From: Tabrizicola sp.
Lineage (GTDB): Bacteria > Pseudomonadota > Alphaproteobacteria > Rhodobacterales > Rhodobacteraceae
Direction of reading: 5' to 3'
NCBI GenBank assembly: GCA_016792685.1
Contig: JAEULQ010000066.1
Location: 1-64,000 of the forward strand
DNA: 64,000 nt
How positions within the stretch are numbered: position 1 is the first letter of the stretch; each line of letters opens with the position of its first letter. Below the pieces are notes generated by a model. It saw only the letters and a program-made list of their open reading frames with translations, did not search any database and had not been told where the DNA came from. This document shows, one piece after another, positions 52,517 to 61,456 of this stretch. Position numbers and translations under genes: made by a program.

Positions 52517-52687
52517 TCCACCTTGCCGGGGGCGGATGTCCGGGCAGGGGGCACGATGCCGCGCGCTGCCTGCCCGCAGTCCCTTCCCGCACGCGGCAAA
52601 AAAACCGATCGTCACGCCCCCGTTTTCCTTTTGCCAAACCGGAACAGGATGGCACTAAACTTCCCGAAGCCCTGGAAGGAGAACCCC

Positions 52688-53386
52688 ATGCAGCGCAAGA
52701 TCGTGCTTGTCCGTCACGGCGATGACCCGCCCGATGACCGGGTTGTGACCTATGCGGTGCAGAACGGGTTCGAGCCGGTCTTCGTTCGCCCCTTCAAGGG
52801 CGAAAAGCTGGGTCAGCCGGGGCCGGATGTGGCAGGCTCGGTCGTCTACGGCGGGCCCTTCAATGTCTTCGAAGAGGACAAACATCCCTTCCTGAACGAT
52901 GAGGCCGACTGGATCCGGTCCTGCATGGCGCAGGGGATTCCGATTCTGGGTCTGTGCCAGGGGGGCCAGCAGATCGCCAGGGTTCTCGGGGCCGAAGTCG
53001 GTCCTTACGATACGCCGGTCCATGAGTTCGGCTATTACCCGATCTCGCCCACCGCCGAAGGCCGCGATTTCCTGCCCGAGACGCTGCACATGACAGAGGC
53101 GCATTTCCACACCTTCGCCATTCCGGACGGCGCGGTGCATCTGGCGACAAGCCCGCTCTATCCCAACCAGGCCTTCCGCTACGGCGACAAGACCTATGCC
53201 TTCCAGTTCCACCCCGAATGCACGATTGAAGGCTTCCGGCGTTGGCAGTCGAACGAATGGGCGCCCTATGGCAAGCCCGGCGTTCAATCGAAGGCTGAAC
53301 AGGATGCGCTGATGCCTGTGGCGGACGCCCTTCAGGCCGACTGGTTCTACGGATTCCTGCGAAAGCTCTTCGGCTCAGCTGCATGA
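52688..53386 (+). CDS. Class I glutamine amidotransferase-like protein
   Basis: 232 residues: class I GATase triad with Cys90 in ILGLCQGGQQIA and His/Glu in FQFHPECTIEGF. It resembles the GMP-synthase-like amidotransferase subfamily without a synthetase domain. Members include gamma-glutamyl hydrolases such as PuuD. A 171-bp gap with a GC-rich stretch separates it from the deiminase. The stop overlaps the exporter start by four bases. Confidence 0.85.
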   Translation: MQRKIVLVRHGDDPPDDRVVTYAVQNGFEPVFVRPFKGEKLGQPGPDVAGSVVYGGPFNVFEEDKHPFLNDEADWIRSCMAQGIPILGLCQGGQQIARVLGAEVGPYDTPVHEFGYYPISPTAEGRDFLPETLHMTEAHFHTFAIPDGAVHLATSPLYPNQAFRYGDKTYAFQFHPECTIEGFRRWQSNEWAPYGKPGVQSKAEQDALMPVADALQADWFYGFLRKLFGSAA

Positions 53387-54264
53387 AATCACTGGCAGAG
53401 CGCAATCCGCAGGCTTTCGGCGTGCTGGTCACCCTTTGCGGGGTGATGATCTTTGTCCCCGATGCGCTGGTGATGCGGCTCATCGGCGGCGACATGCTTG
53501 CGCTCGCCTTCTGGCGCGGGCTTCTGGCGGGCAGCATCTTCCTTTTGGGCAATCTGATCTTTGCCCGCCACACGATGCCCGCCAAGGGTGAATGGTTCGA
53601 CCGCAAGGGGCTGCTCATCATCGGGCTGAACGCAGGTGGTGTTCTCAGCTGGTGTTCGGCCATGCAGTACACCTCGGCAGCGAACGCACTTCTGGTGCTG
53701 GCCATCGCCCCGTTTCTGGCTGCGATCCTGTCATTCTTCCTTTTGAAGGAACGCATCGACCGCGCCACCGCCCTTGCTATCGCGCTGGTCTTTGCCGGAG
53801 TGCTGATCCTCGCCTCGGGCAGCCTTGGGCATGGGAGGCTTCTGGGGGACGGCTTTGCGCTGATGAATGCGCTGACCATCGCGGCCTACTATGTCACGCT
53901 GCGTACGACGGGCCGCCGAAACATGCTGCCGCATCTGGCGCTCGGGTCCATCCTCGGCGGGCTTCTGGCCGTGCCCTTTGCCGATTTCGAGCCCGTCAGC
54001 ACAACGCAGGCGCTGCTGATCTTCCTCTCCGGTGCGATCATCCTGCCCGGTGCGGCCGGTCTTCTGATCCTTGGCCCACGCTACCTGCCCGCGCCCGAGG
54101 TCTCGATGATCACACTGCTGGAAGTGATCCTTGGCCCCCTTCTGGTCTGGGCGGTGATTGGCGAGAACCCCGGCCAGATGACCCTGATCGGCGGGACGGT
54201 CATCGTGATGACGGTCGCGCTCCACACCCTGCGCCGCCTGAGCCAACCCGAAAGCCCCGCCTGA
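53383..54264 (+). CDS. EamA/DMT superfamily transporter
   Basis: 293 residues, about ten membrane segments in two EamA repeats. The first repeat ends with QYTSAANALLVLAIAPFLAAILSFFLLKERI; the second holds LPAPEVSMITLLEVILGPLLVWAVIGE. Such proteins export or import small metabolites. Coupled to the amidotransferase and the flavoprotein genes by overlapping start and stop codons. Confidence 0.88.
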   Translation: MKSLAERNPQAFGVLVTLCGVMIFVPDALVMRLIGGDMLALAFWRGLLAGSIFLLGNLIFARHTMPAKGEWFDRKGLLIIGLNAGGVLSWCSAMQYTSAANALLVLAIAPFLAAILSFFLLKERIDRATALAIALVFAGVLILASGSLGHGRLLGDGFALMNALTIAAYYVTLRTTGRRNMLPHLALGSILGGLLAVPFADFEPVSTTQALLIFLSGAIILPGAAGLLILGPRYLPAPEVSMITLLEVILGPLLVWAVIGENPGQMTLIGGTVIVMTVALHTLRRLSQPESPA

Positions 54265-54860
54265 TGCGTCTTCTCTTTGTCCACGCCCACCCGGTTCCCG
54301 AAAGCTTCAACGCCGCCCTTTGCGCGGCTGCCTTGGAAACCGCCCGCGCTCAAGGTCACGACGTCCGGCTGATTGACCTCCACGCCGAGGGGTTCAATCC
54401 GGTCATGTCCACGGATGAACGTCGCGGATACACCGAGGACGTCCCGCTTCCTGCCGACCTTGTCCACCAGGTAGAGGCCCTTCAATGGGCCGAGGGGCTG
54501 ATCCTCGTCTATCCCACCTGGTGGTATTCGCAGCCCGCGATCCTGAAGGGCTGGATGGACCGGGTCTGGCGGCCCGGCATCGCCTTTACGCTGCACGAGG
54601 AAGGCCAGCGCCTGCGCCCGGCACTGGCAAACATCCGGCTGATCGGGGTGATCACCAGCTTCGGTTCGCCCTGGTGGTTCTGGACCTTCCTGATCGGCGC
54701 ACCGGGGCGCAAGATCGTCCTGCGGGGCCTGCGGTTCTGCACGAACCGGCGGACAAAGACCTTCTGGCTGGGACTGCATGAGATCGACGACCAGACCGAG
54801 GCCAGTCGCAAACGCTATATCGACAAGGTCCGCGCCCGCATCGCGCAGATCCCGCTATAG
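54264..54860 (+). CDS. NAD(P)H quinone oxidoreductase-like flavoprotein
   Basis: 198 residues of the flavodoxin-like fold: LLFVHAHPVPESFNAALCAAAL, DLHAEGFNPVMSTDER, and VYPTWWYSQPAILKGWMDRVWRPGIAFTL near the FMN/FAD site. It probably reduces quinones or nitro compounds. It overlaps the exporter stop by one base and is nine bases before the creatininase gene. Confidence 0.88.
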   Translation: MRLLFVHAHPVPESFNAALCAAALETARAQGHDVRLIDLHAEGFNPVMSTDERRGYTEDVPLPADLVHQVEALQWAEGLILVYPTWWYSQPAILKGWMDRVWRPGIAFTLHEEGQRLRPALANIRLIGVITSFGSPWWFWTFLIGAPGRKIVLRGLRFCTNRRTKTFWLGLHEIDDQTEASRKRYIDKVRARIAQIPL

Positions 54861-54869
54861 GGTGCCATC

Positions 54870-55655
54870 ATGGGCCATATCGGACACTGGGCAGACCTGA
54901 CCGCCCCCGAATTCGCCGCCCTTGACCGCGAAAGCGCCGTAGCGATCCTGCCCATCGGCGCCATCGAACAGCACGGGCCCCATCTGGCCATGTCGGTTGA
55001 CCGCGACCTTACCATGGCCGTCCTGACCCGCGCCCTGCCGCAGATCAATCCCGACCTCACCGTCCTCGCCCTGCCCGTGCAGGCCATCGGCAAAAGCACC
55101 GAGCATCAGGCCTTTCCCGGCACGCTGTCCCTTTCGGCCGACACGCTGCTGCGTGTGCTCCAGGACATCGCCGCGTCAGTCCATCGTGCGGGCATCCGTC
55201 GGCTGATGATCCTCAACGGCCATGGCGGCAACCGCGCGCTGCTGGAACTCGCAGCCCGCGACCTGCGCGCCGGACTGGGCCTGATCACCGCCCATGTCGC
55301 CTGGGACGATCTGGCCAATGCCGAAAGCGTGGTCGGCGTGGCCGAAGCGCGGAACGGCCTTCACGCAGGCGACGTCGAAACCTCTGCCATGCTGGCCGCA
55401 CATCCGGACAAGGTCCGCATCGACCGGGCCGAGGATTTCGGCTCGGCGCATCTCGATTGGCAAAAGTCCCACCCCGATCTCGGCCTTGGGGCAGCAGCAC
55501 TGCGTCCCGGCTGGCTGATGGGTGACCTCAACCCCAAGGGCGCCATCGGCAACGCCGCCGCCGCGACGGCGGACAAGGGAGAAGCGCTGCTTGCCAACGC
55601 TGCCCGCAACCTTGCCCGGCTCATCGCCGACTTCGCCCGCTTCGCTCCGGGCTGA
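54870..55655 (+). CDS. Creatininase family protein
   Basis: 261 residues: ILPIGAIEQHGPHLAMSVDRDLTMA with Glu, His and Asp metal ligands, LNGHGGNRALL and LHAGDVETSAML. Creatininase family members open creatinine or related cyclic amides, or act in cofactor synthesis. Neighbours are a deiminase and a DMGDH-like flavoprotein, compatible with creatinine-like substrates but not proving them. Confidence 0.9.
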   Translation: MGHIGHWADLTAPEFAALDRESAVAILPIGAIEQHGPHLAMSVDRDLTMAVLTRALPQINPDLTVLALPVQAIGKSTEHQAFPGTLSLSADTLLRVLQDIAASVHRAGIRRLMILNGHGGNRALLELAARDLRAGLGLITAHVAWDDLANAESVVGVAEARNGLHAGDVETSAMLAAHPDKVRIDRAEDFGSAHLDWQKSHPDLGLGAAALRPGWLMGDLNPKGAIGNAAAATADKGEALLANAARNLARLIADFARFAPG

Positions 55656-55778
55656 TCGCGAACTCACCCCGCCGCAATGACGTCGAATCCTTTGGGGTCA
55701 CGTCCCCGTTTTGCTTGCGTGAACCCACGACGCCCCGGCCTTACCCTCTTTCGGTAACTCCCAACTCGAAAGCCGCGC

Positions 55779-57182
55779 ATGGCCAGCATCTCCGGCAAGA
55801 CCACCACCGACTGGGTCGCCTTCGCGGCCGAATTGGCCCCGGTCGAGGTCATCGACGAGCCGGTTCTGGTCAAGAAACGCAGCCGCGATTTCTTCTGGTA
55901 TTCCCCGATCCTCGACCGCCGCCTGAAGACCTGCTTCGGCGATCTGGTCGCAAGGCCCAAATCCCCCGCCGAGATGGCTAAATGCCTATCCCTGTCGGCA
56001 CGCCATCGCGTCCCCGTGACGCTGCGCGGCGGGGGAACCGGCAACTACGGCCAGTCGGTTCCGATGGAAGGCGGCCTCATCATCGACACCACCGCCATGG
56101 GTGAAGTGCTTGAAATCGGGCCAGATTTCGTCCGAGTGCAGGCGGGATGCAACATCCTGAAACTGAACGAGGCCCTGAAGGCCAAGGGCCGTGAGCTTCC
56201 CGTCTTTCCCTCAACCCAGGACATCGCGACAATTGGCGGCTTCATTTCGGGCGGGTCGGCGGGTATTGGCACGGTCAGCCACGGCATGCTGCGCGACGCG
56301 GGAAATGTCCTGGAAATCCGCGCGCTTTCGGCCGAGGAGACTCCGCGCGAAGAAGTCTTCACCGGCGACCGGATCAACATGATCCACCACGCCTGGGGCA
56401 TCAACGGCGTTATCACCGAACTCACCCTCCGCACCGTTCCGACCGAAGACTGGATCGGCTGCATCGCCACCTTCGCCGACTACCCAACCTGCTACGGCGC
56501 TGGCATGGCCCTTGCCGCTTCGGACATCCGCCGCAAGCTCTGCTCAACCCTCGACGCGCGGATAGGCACCTATTTCGACCGGCTGAAAGGCATCGTCCGC
56601 GAAGGCCATCCGATGCTGGTCACGCTGATCCCGCGCGGTCAGATGGGGGCCTTCCGCGCCCTCATCGCCGCCCATCACGGCACGGTCGATCTCGAGATGG
56701 ATGAGGCAGAACGTCAGGCCCGCAAGCTGCCGCATGCCTTCGAGTTTTCCTACAACCACACCACGCTGCAGGCGCTGAAGACTGACCGCAAGGTCACCTA
56801 TCTGCAGATCCTCTGCCCCGCGCCGCTGAACGTGGCGAAGATCATCGAGCTGCAGGGCGTGCTCGGCGATGACGTCTTCATGCACCACGAGTTTTCGTTG
56901 ATGGGTGGGCAAAGGGTCGCCTTCGACCTTCCGCTGGTCAAATACACCACCGACGAACGGCTGTACGAGATCATGGGAATCTACGAGGCGCATGGCTGCC
57001 CCGCCTCGGACCCGCATTCCTGCATCATCGAGGAGGGCGGCATGAAGAAGGCCGACTACCGCCACCTCGCCTGGAAAAAGCGGATGGATCCGCTCGGCCT
57101 CCTGAATTCACCAAAGACCCGGGAATGGCCCCATGTGCGCAGCATGACACCCGAGGCCATCGAAGCCCTTCACCAAACCTGA
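55779..57182 (+). CDS. FAD-linked oxidase (FAD-binding type 4 domain)
   Basis: 467 residues. The FAD-binding PP-loop is [49 protein letters not shown] forms the second contact. The C-terminal cap has [30 protein letters not shown]. Members oxidise 2-hydroxyacids or other alcohols. It lies 123 bp after creatininase and 47 bp before the family 5 binding protein. Substrate unknown. Confidence 0.87.
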   Translation: MASISGKTTTDWVAFAAELAPVEVIDEPVLVKKRSRDFFWYSPILDRRLKTCFGDLVARPKSPAEMAKCLSLSARHRVPVTLRGGGTGNYGQSVPMEGGLIIDTTAMGEVLEIGPDFVRVQAGCNILKLNEALKAKGRELPVFPSTQDIATIGGFISGGSAGIGTVSHGMLRDAGNVLEIRALSAEETPREEVFTGDRINMIHHAWGINGVITELTLRTVPTEDWIGCIATFADYPTCYGAGMALAASDIRRKLCSTLDARIGTYFDRLKGIVREGHPMLVTLIPRGQMGAFRALIAAHHGTVDLEMDEAERQARKLPHAFEFSYNHTTLQALKTDRKVTYLQILCPAPLNVAKIIELQGVLGDDVFMHHEFSLMGGQRVAFDLPLVKYTTDERLYEIMGIYEAHGCPASDPHSCIIEEGGMKKADYRHLAWKKRMDPLGLLNSPKTREWPHVRSMTPEAIEALHQT

Positions 57183-57229
57183 CCAAGCAAGAGGCGGTTC
57201 GGCCGCCCGAACTCAACAAGGAGAGAGCC

Positions 57230-58876
57230 ATGACATTCAAGGATCAAAGCGGAAACGCCCTTCCTGACCACCTGACCAAAGCCGCGAAATCGCTGGGTTC
57301 CGACCCGCTGAGCCGTCGCGAATTCCTGGCGACGGCCACCGCTTTCGGTGCAACCACCGCGACCGCCTACGCCATGCTCGGACTGGCCGCCCCTGCGCGC
57401 GCCGAAGGCACTCCGGTGAAGGGCGGGACCCTGCGTGTCGGCATGCAGGTGATGGAACTGAAAGACCCGCGGCTTGCGGACTGGTCGCAGATCGCCAACC
57501 TCGAGCGCCAGTTCCTTGAACCCCTGGTCAAGAACACCGCGGACTTCACCTTCGAAGGCAAGCTTCTGGAAAGCTGGGAAGTGAATGCCGACGCGACCAA
57601 ATACATTCTGCGCGTCCGCCCGGGGGTGACCTGGACCAATGGCGATACCTTCAATGCCGACGACGTCGTCTTCAACATCACCCGCTGGTGCGACAAATCG
57701 GCCGAAGGCAACTCGATGGCGTCCCGTTTCGGGCCGCTGATCGACGAAGCGGCAGGTCGGGCGCGGGATGGCGCCATCGTCAAGGTCGATGACATGACGG
57801 TGGAGCTCAACCTGTCGGCCCCCGACATCACGATCATCCCCAGCATGTCGGACTATCCCGCACTTATCGTGCACCGCAGCTTTGATGAAACCGGCGCCAA
57901 CCTTGCCGCGAACCCGATCGGAACCGGTCCGTTCGAGCTTGAAAGCCACGCCGTTGCTGGAAAGGCCCGCTTCGTGCGCCGGACCAAAGGCAGCTGGTGG
58001 GGCGGGGAAGCGCATCTCGACGCGATCGAGTTCATCGACCTTGGCAATGACCCGGCGATCGAAGTCAACGCCTGGGGGTCGGACGCGATCGACATGAACC
58101 AGCAGACCAGCGAGAACTTCATCGAGCAGCTCGATGCCCTCGGCCTGCAGCGTTACGAGATCGCCACGGCCAACACTGTCGTCGCACGTATGAACGTGGC
58201 GCAAGAGCCGTTCACCGATGTCCGCGTCCGCCAGGCATTGCAGGCCGCGGTCGACAACGCAAAGGTGCTGGAGCTTGGCGTGTCGGGACGCGGCACGGTC
58301 GCTGAAAACCACCATGTCAGCCCGATCCATCCTGAATATGCGGAACTGCCGAAACAGGTCCGTGATCCGGCCAAGGCCATCGCGCTTCTGACCGAAGCGG
58401 GCAAGCTCGATCACGAGTTTGAACTGATCTCGATCGACCAGGAATACCACCAGAACTCCTGCGACGCGATCGCCGCGCAGATCGCCGACGCTGGCATCAA
58501 GATCAAGCGGACGGTCATTCCCGGGGCAACGTTCTGGAACGACTGGACGAAGTATCCGTTCTCGATGACCAACTGGAACATGCGGCCGCTGGGCGTCCAG
58601 GTGCTGGCACTGGCCTATCGGTCGGGTGAACCCTGGAACGAAAGCGCCTACTCCAACCCCGATTTCGACGCCAAGCTCGCCACCGCGCTTGCGACCGCCG
58701 ATGTCGAGGCACGCCGCGCGATCATGGCCGAGCTTGAGGCGATGCTGCAGGGCGACGGCGTGCTGATCCAGCCCTTCTGGCAAAGCACCTTTGCCCACAC
58801 CAGCCCCAAGGTGAAGGGCTACCGCGTCCACCAGACCGCCGAGCTGGACCTCGCCGACATCTGGCTCGAAGCCTGA
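57230..58876 (+). CDS. ABC transporter solute-binding protein, family 5 (DppA/OppA-like)
   Basis: 548 residues. A Tat-type leader carries the twin arginine ([15 protein letters not shown]); the mature part has [44 protein letters not shown] and [13 protein letters not shown]. Peptide/nickel-type substrate binding is the family role. No permease or ATPase of that type follows, so it relies on components encoded elsewhere. ATG 57230 follows AAGGAGAGAG. Confidence 0.9.
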   Translation: MTFKDQSGNALPDHLTKAAKSLGSDPLSRREFLATATAFGATTATAYAMLGLAAPARAEGTPVKGGTLRVGMQVMELKDPRLADWSQIANLERQFLEPLVKNTADFTFEGKLLESWEVNADATKYILRVRPGVTWTNGDTFNADDVVFNITRWCDKSAEGNSMASRFGPLIDEAAGRARDGAIVKVDDMTVELNLSAPDITIIPSMSDYPALIVHRSFDETGANLAANPIGTGPFELESHAVAGKARFVRRTKGSWWGGEAHLDAIEFIDLGNDPAIEVNAWGSDAIDMNQQTSENFIEQLDALGLQRYEIATANTVVARMNVAQEPFTDVRVRQALQAAVDNAKVLELGVSGRGTVAENHHVSPIHPEYAELPKQVRDPAKAIALLTEAGKLDHEFELISIDQEYHQNSCDAIAAQIADAGIKIKRTVIPGATFWNDWTKYPFSMTNWNMRPLGVQVLALAYRSGEPWNESAYSNPDFDAKLATALATADVEARRAIMAELEAMLQGDGVLIQPFWQSTFAHTSPKVKGYRVHQTAELDLADIWLEA

Positions 58877-58892
58877 TCGTCCGCATCCATAA

Positions 58893-58922
58893 GTCCGGCG
58901 CGGCCCGATAGCCGCGCCGGAC
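58893..58922. repeat. Hairpin after the family 5 binding-protein gene
   Basis: GTCCGGCGCGGC and its exact reverse complement (58911-58922) form a 12-base stem with a six-base loop, 17 bases after the stop. No T-tract follows, so it probably stabilises or partly terminates the upstream transcript. Confidence 0.75.
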
Positions 58923-58993
58923 GACTGCACGACAACCCTGGGCGCTGCCATATCGGCACGGCCGAACCACTCACACTCTCGGAGAGCTTGAAG

Positions 58994-60046
58994 ATGAAGA
59001 AATCCCTAGCGCGCCTCCTTGCCTGTTCCGCCGTTCTCGCCATTCCCTCGCAGCTTCTCGCCGACGATCCCGAACTGATCGTGACCGACTGGCCCGGCTT
59101 CGACGCCGAAGGAATGTACGCCCCCTACAAGGAGAAACACGGCGACCGGCCGACCTATGCCTTCGTCACCTCGGATGACGAGACCTTCCAGAAAGCCGCC
59201 TCCGGCTTCGGCGCCGATGTCTCGCACCCCTGTGCCCAGATGGTGCCGAAATACCGCGAGATGGACCTGATCGAGCCCTGGGACATCTCGCGCATTCCCG
59301 AGTTCAAGAACATCATGCCGGAATTCCTCGCCTCTCCCGTCATCCAGGATGAGGCCGGGGTCTGGATCATCCCCGCCGACTGGGGTGCCACGGCCATCGC
59401 CTACAACACCGAAACCGTCCCGGCCGAGGATGTCTCGACGCTCCAGGTCTTCACCGACCCGAAGTACGCCGGCAAGATCACGATGCCCAATGCCTCGGAC
59501 GACGTCTGGGCGCTGGCCTATCTTGCCACCGGCGTCACCGACTGGACCAAGGTCACCGACGAGCAGTTCAACGCCGCCGCCGACTGGCTGCGCAAAGTGC
59601 ATCCTGGCGTCCGCGCCTATGTGAACTCCTCGACCGAAATGGCCCAACTCATGAAGTCGGGCGAAGTGGCAGTCGCCTGGTCCTGGCCGGATGGCCTCTC
59701 GATCCTGCAGAAAGAGGGCTTCCCCGTCGGCTACCAGCGCACCCCCAAGGAAGGCGTGACCACCTGGTTCTGCGGCCTTGTGAACCTCAAGAACGGCAAA
59801 GGCAGCGAGGACAAGGCCTATGACTACGTCAACTCCTGGATCCGCCCCGAAGCGGCCGAGGTTCTGGTCACCAACATCGGCTACGGCCACGCCAATGCTG
59901 CGGGCATGAAGCTGATCGACCCGGCGGTCCTGGATGCCGCGGGCCTCGGGCCGATCAACGGGCCGACCCTGCCGCAGCTGCCGTTCGACCTCGACCTGCG
60001 GGAAAAGCAGCTCGAAACCTTCGAGCAGATCAAGGCCGGGTTCTGA
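58994..60046 (+). CDS. ABC transporter solute-binding protein, PotD-like
   Basis: 350 residues with signal peptide LARLLACSAVLAIPSQLLA. The fold pattern includes ELIVTDWPGFDAEGMYAPYKEKHGDRP, CAQMVPKYREMDLIEPWDI, WIIPADWGATAIAYNTE and TDPKYAGKITMPNASDD. It is close to polyamine-type binding proteins. No permease or ATPase is next to it. ATG 58994 follows GGAGAG by seven bases. Directly followed by a cytosine-deaminase-like gene. Confidence 0.9.
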   Translation: MKKSLARLLACSAVLAIPSQLLADDPELIVTDWPGFDAEGMYAPYKEKHGDRPTYAFVTSDDETFQKAASGFGADVSHPCAQMVPKYREMDLIEPWDISRIPEFKNIMPEFLASPVIQDEAGVWIIPADWGATAIAYNTETVPAEDVSTLQVFTDPKYAGKITMPNASDDVWALAYLATGVTDWTKVTDEQFNAAADWLRKVHPGVRAYVNSSTEMAQLMKSGEVAVAWSWPDGLSILQKEGFPVGYQRTPKEGVTTWFCGLVNLKNGKGSEDKAYDYVNSWIRPEAAEVLVTNIGYGHANAAGMKLIDPAVLDAAGLGPINGPTLPQLPFDLDLREKQLETFEQIKAGF

Positions 60047-60082
60047 GCGGACCAGAGGAAAGGCAAGGGGCACGGATACCGA

Positions 60083-61438
60083 ATGCAAGACCACCGACTG
60101 TCCATTCCGGACACCCCTTGCCTTGTCCTGTCAAACGCGCGCGTCCCGGCCGAACTTGTCGTGACGCCACCTCCGGGGGCGCGGAAGGACGCCGAAGGTG
60201 CGCTCCTCCTCGACCTCCTCCTCGACCGGGGCCTCATCGCGGGTCTCTTTCCCGCAGGCACCGCGCCCGATGCAGGCGCCCGTGTCGACCTGCTAGGCCG
60301 CCACCTCTGGCCCGCCTTCATCGACATGCACACCCACCTTGACTGCGGCCATGCCATCCCCCGCGTCCGGCCCGATGGCACGATCCACGGCGGCTTCTCC
60401 CTGACCGCCGAGGACTGGCCCCGCTGGACCGACGCTGACCTCGACCTGCGCATGGAGTTCGGCATCCGTTGTGCCTATGCCCACGGCGTTGCCGCGCTTC
60501 GCAGCCATGTCGACAGCGAAACCCTGGCCTATTCAAAGCACCATTGGCGGGCGCTGGACCGAATGCGCGCGAAATGGGCGGGAAAGGTCGACCTGCAAGG
60601 CGTCACCATCTGCGCGATGGAGGCCTGGGTCGGAGAAGACGCCCGTGCCCTCGCCGATCTTGCCGCCGACATGGGTGGCATCCTCGGCGGCGTCACTGAT
60701 ACGCTCGACCGGGGCGAGAACGGCACCTACGACGCACTTGCCCATGCGCTGGACAGACTCTTCGCGCTGGCCAAGGAACGCGACCTGGATGTCGACCTCC
60801 ACGTCGACCAGACCGAGGACCTCTCGGCCTTCACCATCCCCGAAATCGCCAAGGCTCGGCTGCGGTCGGGTTTTCAGGGCCGGGTGGTCCTTGGCCACTG
60901 CGTAAACCTCTCGCTGATGTCGCCCGAGGTGATCGACGAGACGCTGGCCCTTGCGAAAGAAGCTGACCTCGCCTTTGTCTCGATGCCGACCCCGATGATG
61001 TACCTGATGGACCGCAAGCCTGGCCGCACACCGCGCTGGCGGGGCGTCACCGCGGCCAATGAAATCCGCGCCGCCGGCCTGCCCTTGGCCATCGGCGGCG
61101 ACAACTGTCGTGACGCCTGGTTCGCTTACGGTGACCACGACATGCTGGACACGCTGAAACAGGCGATCCGGGTCTTTCAGGCCGATGAGCCGCTGACCGG
61201 CAGCCTTGCCATGGCCTCCCGCGTGCCGGCCGACCTGATCGGCCGCCCCGACCTTGGCCGCATCGGCGTGGGCCTGCCCGCCCATCTGGTGATCTTCCAG
61301 TCCCGCAGCCTGAACACCGTCCTCGCCCGCGATCAGGCCGACCGGATCGTGCTGAAACACGGGCGACAGGTGACCGACCCTCTGCCGCAACATCACGAGC
61401 TTGAAGCGGCCCTCGGGCTGGCGGACACTCTTGCTTAA
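60083..61438 (+). CDS. Cytosine deaminase-like amidohydrolase
   Basis: 451 residues. Metal motifs are intact: H83 and H85 in FIDMHTHLDCGHA, strand-5 VDLHVDQTED, strand-6 VLGHCVNLSLM and strand-8 GGDNCRDAWFAYGD. It is a paralogue in architecture of the amidohydrolase at 35915-37081, and both lie behind a PotD-like binding protein. Likely deaminates or hydrolyses a ring compound imported by that protein; the substrate is unknown. Confidence 0.88.
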   Translation: MQDHRLSIPDTPCLVLSNARVPAELVVTPPPGARKDAEGALLLDLLLDRGLIAGLFPAGTAPDAGARVDLLGRHLWPAFIDMHTHLDCGHAIPRVRPDGTIHGGFSLTAEDWPRWTDADLDLRMEFGIRCAYAHGVAALRSHVDSETLAYSKHHWRALDRMRAKWAGKVDLQGVTICAMEAWVGEDARALADLAADMGGILGGVTDTLDRGENGTYDALAHALDRLFALAKERDLDVDLHVDQTEDLSAFTIPEIAKARLRSGFQGRVVLGHCVNLSLMSPEVIDETLALAKEADLAFVSMPTPMMYLMDRKPGRTPRWRGVTAANEIRAAGLPLAIGGDNCRDAWFAYGDHDMLDTLKQAIRVFQADEPLTGSLAMASRVPADLIGRPDLGRIGVGLPAHLVIFQSRSLNTVLARDQADRIVLKHGRQVTDPLPQHHELEAALGLADTLA

Positions 61439-61456
61439 GCTTTCAAGGATCGCGCT

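Noticed and set aside
52517-52687. Possible terminator with an A-run near 52600 before the amidotransferase
   Set aside because: The A-run is on the wrong side of the weak GC-rich fold for plus-strand termination, and downstream genes appear to belong to the same operon.
57170-58951. Very long minus-strand open frame opposite the family 5 binding protein
   Set aside because: It is a high-GC shadow of a gene with clear family motifs on the plus strand. Its own translation is rich in Arg/Gly/Val without motifs and lacks a ribosome site.
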